Shown here piece after piece: positions 34,901 through 46,900 of a DNA stretch of 64,000 nt. The stretch spans positions 241,221,530 to 241,285,529 of the forward strand of contig CP136065.1 in the NCBI GenBank assembly GCA_032622095.1, read 5' to 3'. Under the pieces are notes generated by a model that worked only from the letters and a program-made list of their open reading frames with translations, did no database searches and was not told where the DNA came from. The number at the start of each line of letters is the position of its first letter. Positions within the stretch are counted from its first letter, which is position 1. The translations under genes were made by a program, and so were the position numbers. Source of the stretch: Siphonodentalium dalli (taxonomy: Eukaryota; Mollusca; Scaphopoda; Gadilida; Siphonodentaliidae).

Positions 34901-37900
34901 ATTTGACTGGGCTTTTTAAAAGAAAATTTCAGTGATTATTATTACTATTATATATACATTTAAAAACACATTAGACATCAATTAATTTCAATGCGCTTTA
35001 CATAAAATGATACACAAAAACAATCAGTATAAATAAAAAATTGGTCAACAACAAAGAAATTAAAATGAGGAGTAGCGAGATTTTTTAAATGTGAGTTGTT
35101 AACAAGCCTTGAAATAGGGTGTCTGTCATTTGCAGAATGAGGTCCCCAGAGGGTGAATTTAGTGATACTACCCCGCATAGTGGGCTAGCATCACCAAATT
35201 CACCCTCTGGGGACCTCATTCTGCTTACACCTCAGCAGAATGAGGTTCCCAGAGGGTGAATTTGGTGATGCTATCCCGCTATGCGGGGTAGCTCACTAAA
35301 TTCACCCTCTGGGGACCTCATTCTGCAAATGACAGACACCCTATTTCAAGGCTTGGTTGTTAAAACTATACACAGCGATAAAAAGATAATAAAAACTAAA
35401 CAAAAGTCATTGCACATAAATATTTGTTTTGAAGCCAACAAGTGGATGCATATTAATCTACTGTTTTTTACTTGTCTGTTGCAATTTTAAGCACAGATGG
35501 AAAAGGTGTGTTTTTAGTTCTCGCATAATCGATAACATAGTGCCACAATGTCAAATGTTGAGCAGCAGCCAATTCCAAACAGATGTAGTGATTTCCTGGA
35601 ATGAACGGTGTCCATAGTTGTTATCAGGCTTATTGATAGTCTTAATCTTCTGGCAGCAGGATATTGCGTGAATCCAGCTCCGACCACTCAAGCATTGACC
35701 ACAAACATTTCTTATATGTATGACATATTTACTTGCCGGATAGAGTTATAGACAGTCACTGCACATTTAAATTGGACACAGAATCTGAAAGTCATGATGT
35801 GCTCTTTGATCAGAATGTGTGTTATTCTGTCGTCTTTTAGAAGGAGAACACAGATTTTAATTTATTTGGCCTTATTTAAATTTTATTATATGTGACCCGC
35901 CATATCAAATCCAGTCGTAAGTCGGGAATTTTTTACCCTGTGCCAATGCATTCTCTTATATATGCGAGTCGACCATAGGTCGCCTCGCATATATAAGAGC
36001 ATACATTGGCCTAACAATTTTTTATCATGTTTTTAAATAAATGTTTCTTACAAAATTTAGGACATAAAATAAAAAACATCCATTACCCTGCAGGGAGCCC
36101 CACACATATATAGAAGCATATAGAAGAGTGTCGTCTGCTCAATTATTAAAATTGTAAAAAATTGTTAGGCCAATGCATTCTCTTATATATGCGAGGCGAC
36201 CTATGGTCGACTCTCATATATAAGAGAATGCATTGGCACAGGGTAAAAAAATCCCGACTTATGACTGGATTTGATATGGCGGGTCACATATGCAATATTG
36301 ATGGAAATTGTCATAAAAATTATTTACATAACTCCTCACTCTCATTTGTCACAAATATTTGCCAACAGTTCTTAGAATTTACACTCTATGGCGATTTTGT
36401 TGACAATAACAAATGGCATTGTAGATCATGAGTTATAACATAGATCAATGCCTCATCATGCATGTATTATTTCCCATCAGGAATATTAACCAATTGATTA
36501 CTAATCACATAGTTGATTACATTAACATAGTCCATTCTAGATCATGCCATGAATCTCTGCCCTGGCTATGCCATAGAGATCATATTCCGTCCATTCAGTT
36601 TTTGATGTTACCATGATTACGCCCATAGAGATCATATTCCATCCGTTCAGTTTTTTATGTTACCATGACTACACCCAGAGATCGTATTCCATCCGTTCAG
36701 TTTTTGATGTTACCATGACTACACCCAGAGATCGTATTTCATCCGTTCAGTTTTTTATGTTACCATGACAACACCCACAGAGATCGTATTCCATCCGTTC
36801 AGTTTTTGATGTCGGGACATGTTCTGATGGGTAGCTTTATAACATGATAATTTCATGTGTAAGTCAATGGAGGGATTAGGAATGCGGAAAGTTGAAATGT
36901 CTAAGTAAGTAATACTTGATGTCAACATGAAGAGATTCAGCATCGGAAATGTGAACTGTAGGGTGTGCAGAAGGATCTAGCCATTCAAAGAGTAAGATGG
37001 TCGCTGGCAGCCATGATTTTCAACAAAAAGTTTGATGGCTCCAATCTAGTGGCCACCCCAAAGATCCATATGAAGTCTGGTTACGATTGGATAAGGGATG
37101 TCGTCTGTAGGGTGTGTTCATGTGTTCTTTTTTTGGGATCCATTCAATGAGTCAAAACTGTTGTCAGTGAAAATCTGAATGTTGCCGAAAAAAAAACAAC
37201 TGATCCAAGTCGGGTCTTTTAGAAAACAAAGCATGATAGAATGCATGGTTACTTATAACTACATGACATATTCTATGCCTATTTTAACATTAAGGTTTGA
37301 TTATAATACATCATTATGACCGTAATACATCACTCTTTCCGATAATTATATCATTCTATGTTGATATATAGGATACATTTGATGTACACTAATGCTCTCT
37401 AAATAATCGACTCCTTAACCTCAGCAGAATTATGGGTAACTTTTCAGGATTTAGTCGGAAATATGGCTTGTTGCCATTCATCGGAAAGCTCCCCCGAGAG
37501 CTTTCCGATGAATGGCAACAAGCCATATTTCCGACTAAATCCTGAAAAGTTACCCATAATTCTGCTGTGGTTAAGGGGTTGATTAATTAGAGCATTACTG
37601 TACACTAGCATATTGCCCTACTGATATCACAAGCTGGTTCACATCCAGGCCTGAGTTTATTGTGCCTGTCATTTGTAGAATGAGGTCCCCAGAGGGTGAA
37701 TTTAGTAACTCTATCTCGCATAGTGGGCTAGCATCACTAAATTCACCCTCTGGGAATCTCATTCTGCTTAGGCCTCATCTTCTCTAGAAAGCTTCTTTAT
37801 TATCAAATTTCTACAGAAACTTCTTCACATATATTCTATCTTCTTTTTTCAGTTTAGTTTCTCTATATCCCCAAATTGGCAGAAGACACATTGCATAATT

Positions 37901-40900
37901 GAGGTTCCCAATGGGTGTACATCACAATATTCACCATTTGGGAACTTCAATCTGAGTCTATGTCTCCCATAGCATATGAGGCCATGCAGAATGAGGTCCC
38001 CATTTGGTCCCCGCTAAACTCAGACTTGTTCACATCGAAGTAAACTTGGACTAAGTTGAATAACGAGATATCAGAGAAAATGTTTGTGAGTTTTGCTGAT
38101 CAAGTGAATAAACTTCGGTAAGATATTTATCTGGAACAAGCTTGTTTTATCACTTACATGTGGATTGTCTTTACTGCCGTACTTTATAAACAGAGCATAT
38201 GCTGAGGTAGGTCGAGCAGGTTTCCCAAGTCTTCTCATCAGCTGAATGCGGATTAAAATAACTTAAATACATACTGAAATCAGAAATAAGACATCACCTT
38301 TGGTAGCTATTTTCATTAAAGACATAGTATTTCTTCAGAGTCCTGGATACATGTGTAGGCCGCGCAAAAGGAATTATGAATTAAACAATAATGAAATTAT
38401 GTATGACAGGAACAAAGCCATTAAAATAGCTTAAACATATCTACTAGTAAAAACGGTGCACATCTGTTTACGTTACATCCATGGTCTGTGATATATGTTA
38501 GTGTCTCGGTAATTTTCATATGTCAATTTTAAAAACGGGACTTATCATGTTTTTGGTCTGTCCATCCACCTGTCTGTCTAGCCATTCATATTTCATTCAT
38601 AACTTCAGTTCAGTAAGTTTAACTGAACTTAAGCTTAATGGAATGAAATTTGGTTCATTACTCCATTTTTACCATAGGCCGTTTTTTTACATTTAGTCTC
38701 AATTATCATTTCGGATTATAAGTTTCGTTTATGTTAACTGAATGTAATGAAATATGGTATGAAGGTTTACAACAATAAAATACAGGCCAAGTTTGTTTTT
38801 TGGGGTTCTGTCCACCCATTATTACCAAAGTTATGGACCTTTTTCAACTTGAAATTTGGGTTTTCTTGGATGATATTTGATATGCAGACCAGAGTTATGG
38901 GCCCTTTTTTTACTTAAGAGCAGTGTTCGCGCTGGACCGAAAAATCTCTGGCCAAAATTAAAAACAATTATCATTAAGAGAACAGAAATATTATTTCTAA
39001 GTCAAATAAAATCAAACCTGACCTGCATCTTCTCAATTGTGAACCACGTATCAAATATCAAGATATTCTGTTGAATATTGTTCAAGTTGCCATCCGAACA
39101 ACATAGCTGAGTCAAAAACCATCGGAATATGACCAAAATCGTACTTGGCCTGCGTCTTCTCAAATGATATCCATGTACAATATATCAAGAAAATCAGTTG
39201 AATATTGCACAAGTTACCAAGAGGATAACCCGAAAACAGCAATTTCTAAGTCGAACAAGGGAATAACTCCCATCAAAAATCATCGGACTGTGACCAAAAT
39301 CAAACTTGGCCTGCATCCCCTAAAATGAGAATCACATATAAAATATCAAGAAAATCTGTTAATATTGCTCAAGTTATCATGCGGACAACCTCGGATGGAA
39401 GGACACACAGACATGCTGATTATAATACTTAACAAAAAATGTTGATAGATCTGGATAGATTCAGTATAAAATACTAGTACCTTTTCTTTCATTCTTTTCT
39501 CCTTGGTTTTATTTTCTTTATCTTCATCAAAAGTTTTTCGCTCTTCTGGTGATAAACTATCGAGGAATTTGGCGTAATCATGTCTATATAATTCCATTCT
39601 CTGATTAAATTGGTCCTTGAGAACCTGAAATTGAAAATTTACATATGAAACAAATATCAGATGCAGCAACACAATCATGTCACACTCACATAAACAGGCA
39701 CGGATTGCCTTAATTTGAATTCAGTGATTTTGAAAACAAAGAGGAAATTAAAGATACGGGCGGCGTTGGCAGTGGGTATGCTGTTAAAATATTCAGCTCC
39801 GTCAAAAACTGCCATAAACAGAAAGAATAGTAAAATATAGACAGACTTTGTTCTTATACCAATCAGAAATATGGCATAAACAGTATGTTTATATTGTCAA
39901 ATGTTTTTCCTTTGTTATGTAAACAAAAGCAAAAAACGTTGCAAAAAACGTTACAGAACCTGGCTTTTGTTTAGATCCGGATATGGTAAACATAAAGAGC
40001 GTTTATATCATTTGTGTGTGATTAACCAATAGAATTGCGCTGTGTTATGTAAACAGCAGCAAAACTGCTGTAACACGAGCAGGTTCTTGACGACAATATA
40101 CTATTTACGTGCCGATTATGTTTGTGGCATATGAACAAAACTATATATATTTTAATATTCCTTCTGTTGATGGCGATTTGAACAAATACAGTCCTTCGAA
40201 TTTGGAAAACGTAGGTGCGCGATATATCGCTCGGAGCTTTTGGAATTTGCGCGCGCCTTTTTTTGCGGGACCACAATTCAAATTAACATGGATGAAATGA
40301 TTACTGAATAAAGACAAACACAATTATAATGATACACACGTGTAATTCCAAGTGTGCCTTTGGCAACTTAAAGTGAAAACAGAAATAAAAACATATGTTT
40401 ATATTGTAGTACAATATCTAGTCCACAATAATCCGATTATCTGGCAATCCAGGTGAATCTAATCACGGTAATGAGTCCACTTCCGCGTCTGAGAGCGCAT
40501 GCTCACCAGACTCGCAGTCGCTTAAAACTTCAAACTCGGAAGTGGAATCGTTACCGCAATCAGATTCACCGGAATCCGACGAATCAACCGGGGCTCTCTT
40601 TCGTTTTGATATAGTCGGTATTTGAGGAGGCTCCAATGTCCATTTTTCGTTTTTCTCCGAGTCGAGAGATACTGGCTTCGAAGTATAGCTTCGAAGTATA
40701 GTTAAACTTAAAACCTAATCTATGCCAATAATATTCAAATGAATCGGCGAATCCCGCATGCCGAAACATCAAACGAGGCTGCCAAAGAATTGACACTGTT
40801 TTTTGCGGGAACTCGCACATGCAGCAGTTGTGACGAGGTGTACCCCAATCATTGAGTGAGAAAGACGCCGGCGGCCGCTTTGATCTTTGTTATTATGTTC

Positions 40901-43900
40901 GTAATCAACGTCATCGCTACTGAGAAAGATACACGGTGAATAGTCTTGTCGGCGTTTAACCATTGATGTGCTGTTTGTTAAAATCTCGTTCACTGGCTGC
41001 AAATTCCAACGCGCGCATTTAAATTTTTCGGCGTGCGCATTTAATAACTCGCTGGTTTTTAGATCCGCGTGCGCCAAGGCGCGCAAGCGCAATTGCGCGC
41101 CTCAAAATCGAAGGACTGACAAATATGAATATTTCTGCAACGAACGCCGCCCTTGTCTTTAATAAATACTTATCTACTCATTTAGTCATTTCATATATAA
41201 TATACGTAAAGTACGGGTGTGAGTACAGTAAAACATCTCCAAACCGAACACCCTTCAGACCAGTCCTTCTGTTCGGATTAGAGAGGTGTTCGGTTTATAG
41301 AAAATAGCACTACGATCGGAATGTATTGAAAAATGTTACAGTGATTGAAAATGTTGCTTAAAAATATCGCATCGTTAGTATAGTAGATTCGTACTCTTGA
41401 ATAATCGTACCGATTAATTAGCTGTGTTTTGTTCCGTGACCGCTTTGAATCGGATTATAACAACAGGTGTCTGAATGATTACTGAATGCTTATTTAACAC
41501 ACTGTGTGAACAAAGGTGACCACGGGAATTACAGCACTGACATTTCACATCAATCATTGTGCTGATTGGACTCTTATTTTTACAACCACTATCAAAACTA
41601 AACACTAATTAGCTTAACGTACACGATGGTAGTGTATTGTCACCAGTTCAGTTTTAATCAAGATGTCAGAACGAATGAGCCTTCATGAAAATGGCCACTC
41701 ATAGTTGAATGAATAGACTAGAAATTTTAACTTATAACGGATCCCCAGTCTATACAATAAAGCCAACACGAGTTCAGCATCACATTTGTCCAATCTACCT
41801 CACATGAGTTTGGTCGGTATCACTTTCCGCGTTCGGATTTCGGAGGTAAAAATTCATGTATTCATTCACTTTTGGATTAGAAAAACCGTCCGAAGTTCAG
41901 AATAGAGAGTTTCCGGATTACAGAGGAAATTTTTTAGTGACAATGCACTTGTGTGAATTCGGGACGGGACAATTTGGTCAGTATGGAGAGGGATTCGGTT
42001 TATAGAGGGCCCGGTTTGGAGAGGTTTTACTATATAACGTATCTTCATCATCCTACTTTGACTGGAAGAACGCATCAATATTGAAGATAATCTGGGAAGA
42101 AATAAAACTTGATCACCATGGATTATAGCATATGGCCCTTAATATTTGGGAATAGATACATAAAAATAATTACACCCACTTAATTTTTTACAGTATTTTG
42201 CCATTAGATTCCAAAAAGCAAACGTATTTAAATAGGATAATTACATTAGGGTGGAAGTGAACGTTGAGTGTAGGAATTTTGCCAAGGAAACATGTGACTT
42301 TGCAGCAACAACTCTGTAAACAAGGCTCAAAATAAAAAAAAATTTACTGACTGTCAAAATGACAGGCACCAAATGGATGGTGTTGGTCATTTCAAAATAG
42401 TGCCTGTCAAATTTTCAGATGTACTGTATGAGACAGTATTTATATTTCCAATTGACTTATTATTCGTCAATGATGCGCACATTTTATTCAGCGTCCAATC
42501 GCCATCCTAGGACAAAACCATGTTATTTTTATTTTCAAAAGTTCAAAAACTTTATGTTTATTCATAAATACACATGCAATTCACAAACGACATAATTATA
42601 TTTACTCTGAATTGATCTGAAATTAAAAAAGAACTATTTTTTCTTTTAATGTTCGATTTGGCGAGTAGTGGCTACTTGGACGTACACAAACAGATAGAGA
42701 TTGTTTAAAAATTTGCATTGGACAAAATGTCCGACAAATACAGAAGTGCACTGGACATAAGCTGTTTTTCGCCGAACAATGACCTTGACCGGCCACTTAT
42801 TTTGAGCCTTGACTATAAAGTTCCTACTTTCAGGTGCCTAATAAGAGTGTCAGTACAATTATTAATTTTGGAGAAAGTCACTATTATTCGGCATTGATAC
42901 ATAGTGAAATTGCCATCACAATTATTAATTTCAGTCTACACATATTCTCAAAATAATTGTCCCTTTTAACGCGGTCCTCAGCTGTTTACAATGTTGTTGT
43001 AACGTCAGCGAGATGCGGTTGTTGCATATGTTTACATTTTGTGTTATTTCCCCACTCCTAGTGTCCATCTCGGATGTGGTGTAGTTTTCCATTCAAAATG
43101 ATGTTGTAAATAAAGCACTGTTTAATTGTTTATCTTCATAAGGACATTCGTTTTTGAATATGTCAAGGTAAATGTGTTAAATATTGACTTATTTACGAAT
43201 GCATAGCTCCAAAATCACAAAGTATTTTCCAAGAATTTTTTTAGCACTCTGTATGTAAGTGACTTGACTGACTACATGAGGACGTCAAACCAATAAGGAT
43301 GTTTGTACTCAAAAATAAATTTTCATACAAGGAACGAATGCATGGCTAATTTCTTAATTCATTATTTGAGCCAACAAGACAGATCGAAAATCATTGTTAT
43401 GCGACAATATAAAACAGGCATGTCAGACTGACACGTGACAATATAAAACAGGCATGTCAGACGGACATAAAGACACCCAAAGTATCGCTGGCGGAACGGA
43501 ACCTTAGGCATCATTCTGTTTCATTAGCGGTCACATGATATGAACCTAAGGCATCATTCTGTTTCATTAGCGGTCACATGATATTTCCAACTGAAAAGGC
43601 ATTTTTATGTTGATTTGTTTTACCGATATGTAATTATAAGGAATAACCTTCAGTCCTGATAAAATTAAACAGTATAAATACATTTGTGCCGATCACAAAC
43701 TTTTATAAATCGTATTTATAATGTGTAATTATATTAGGAATGAGAATTATTCCTTAACCCTTTTAGTGCCAGGGGCCGATCTCATCGGCCCTAATTTATG
43801 GTCTGTAGAGTCCCCTAAAAAAAAAAATTTTTTGGGTTAGGCCAATGTATTCTCTTATATATGCGAGGCGACCTATGGTCGACTCGCATATATAAGAGAA

Positions 43901-46900
43901 TGCATTGGCACAGGGTATATGGGTCGATACAAAAATCGGACCTGGCACTCAAAGGGTTAAATGTTGGCTAAACATGTTAACAGTGAATACCTCTTTCTCA
44001 TGTTGTGGAAGCTCATGCCATAGTTTTGATGCTCTGACAACAATTTCAGTTTGACTCAAGTCTGAAATAATAATGACAAGACAATCAATAACTGTTGGGC
44101 CAATTATAATGTTTTTTTTCAAATGCCGTATATAATCTTGTCACAAATGACTCCATACTATTCATGTAATGTCTGCTGTGAATCAGTGGATGTTATCGTT
44201 TCGAAATACTCCATCCCTTTAAAGTTACATGTACATGTGTATGGGGTTATTGAGGGATGTACAGTAATGCCCTAAGTAATCGACTCCTTAAACACAGCAG
44301 AATTATGGGTAACTTTTCAGGATTTAGTCGGAAATATGGCTTGTTGCCATTCATCGGAAAGCTCTCGGGGAGAGCTTTCCGATGAATGGCAACAAGCCAT
44401 ATTCTGACTAAATCCTGAAAAGTTACCCATAATTCTGCTATGTTTAAGGAGTCGATTAATTAGAGCGTTACTGTATATCCATTACATTTTAGTTGAGAGA
44501 TGGGGAATATGTCCAAGGGGTTTATATTTGGTGAGATAAAAGTGTTGTGACTAAATATATTGAGAACAATATTATTATGTAAGCTCAAATTAAACACTGA
44601 ACTAAGACATATTTCCCCATATTGCCAAACATCTATTATTTTATACACAGTCGACATCAGGCCTGGTACGCTTGCCCTTCCACGGACTCAACTCATTGCC
44701 ATGAAATTTGGAAACAGCATTTTCCACCTGGCAAATTTTCATTTTAATACCAGGCCGACTAAATAAATTAATTTTCATGCATGTTTGCAATTGTGACTAA
44801 TTAAATACATTGAAACAACTCTAATTGCTTACCTGATCACAAAACCGCAAACAAACAGGAATGCAACTGGTTTTTCCAGGAATTACCGTAAATACTCCAA
44901 TTTTCTATAGTTCATAATTATTTTGCAGATCGCTTCATATAAATTGTTCCAAATGCCATGCTCATAATGGAAAGCAAACTATTCAAGGGTTTATACATGG
45001 CTATTATTCAAGAAGTTTGGTGAAATCCGAGGATTTTCAAGGGCCTGAAAAATGGATTTTCATATTTAAGGGTTTTCAAGGAGCTGTGGGAAGGGTGTTT
45101 CCAAGTAAAGAGATGACATAACAGATTTGCCTTTCCAATCAACCCTTGACAGGATCTTGCCTCCAGTGCCCTCCACCAATAAGACTTGCATTGTTAGATG
45201 GCTGAAACAACACTAAACATTAACAAGAGATTGCACCGGCGATGCTGGCATACTCCCATGGTGGAAAATTTGAATTGTTAAAGTATGCGTGAGATATCTG
45301 CTTGGACGGGAAAAAAAACTCCAACATTTTAATATAAACAAAGATAAATAACTGTAAAATAGAAAATATGACCAGAAAAATTGAACACTCAATTGCCATC
45401 ATAATAGTGAATATCCATACCAAATTTAATTTATATCCGTCAACCAGTGGTAGAGATACCCACAAAAAAAAAACAACACTTCCATATCTACAAAGATGAA
45501 TAACTCTAGAACGAAAAACCAGAAACAAAAACACGCAATAAAACGATTGAACACTCAATTGATTATCCTCATATAAGTGAACATCCATACCAAATTTCAT
45601 TGAGATTCGTCAATCGGTGGTGGAGATATATGCTCAGATGATTGAACACTCCATTGAATGCCTTCACAGTAGTGAACATCATTATCAAATTTCATTGAGA
45701 TTCGTCAACTGGTGGTGGATATCTGCTCGGACGGACAAAAATCTCAATCAACATTTCCAGATAAACAAAGATGAATAACTCTAAAATGGAAATCTGGAAA
45801 AATAATTGAACATTCTATTGAATGTCCTCATAGTACTGAACATCATACCAAATTTCATTCAGATCCGACAACTGGTGTTTGAGATATCTGCCCAGACGGA
45901 TGGACGGAAAAAGCGGAGGGATAAATTTGGGACGGACGGACGAGGTAAATCCAGTATACCCCTCATTCTCTTCGAGAGTGGGGGTATAATTAACCAACCT
46001 TAGAGTAATGAATCTAGAAGATAATTATCGAAAATACTGCATCTTCAGTTTTAATTTTACCTACATGCACCAGTACATATAGGAATGATTCTTCTATTTT
46101 CTGCCATATACAGATTCGTAAATATGAATATGTAATTAACAACCATTTAAAAATATGTTCAAATTCTATAGATTACCCCGAAAATCCATATAAAGTTTGG
46201 AATCAATCGGATGGAAAATGTTGATTGTAGGGCATCCAAAAGAATATAGTCTTGCAAAGAGTAAACATCAAGATGGCTGCCATCGGCCATGTTTTCTATC
46301 GAACATCGTTCAAATTTGATGACTCCCATCTACAGCTAATACTAAACATGCCTGTAAAGTTTCAAATCATTTCTTTGATAAATGTGGGCTGCAAGCTATG
46401 CTGATGGATTCAAATATGAAATAAAAGGTTGTATACCCTATATCCTCTGAAATGAGTTGGCAGTCGAAAAAGGGGCATAACTCCATTAAAAATCATCGGA
46501 CCGTGACCAAATTCGAACTTGGCTTGTGCCTTCTAAAATGTGAACCACGTACCAAAATCAAGAAATTCTGTTTAATATTGCTCAAGTTACCATCTGGACA
46601 AGGAATGGGTTTGACAGATAGATGCGGTTGATTACAATAGTCCTCAAAAATTTTGGAGGACAATTAAAATGGCTGCTGACAGCCATGTTTTTAAACAAAC
46701 TTCAGAAAAATACAACAGTTCCCATCTAGAGGTCACACTAAAGTTCTGTATGAAGTTTGGTGATGATCCGATGAGGAATGTGGCCTGTAGGTTGTGCCAA
46801 AGGAAAATGTTGATGGACGGATGGATGCACAGCAACACACGGATGCCAACCCATGGCTATAGCCCAAACTTGACTTTGTCAAGTTCAGCAAAAAACTTGT

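Noticed and set aside
45220-45600. 126-residue minus-strand frame with a hydrophobic stretch
   Set aside because: It lies wholly within a dispersed repeat present several times in the window. No domain is recognised and neighbouring copies do not keep the frame.
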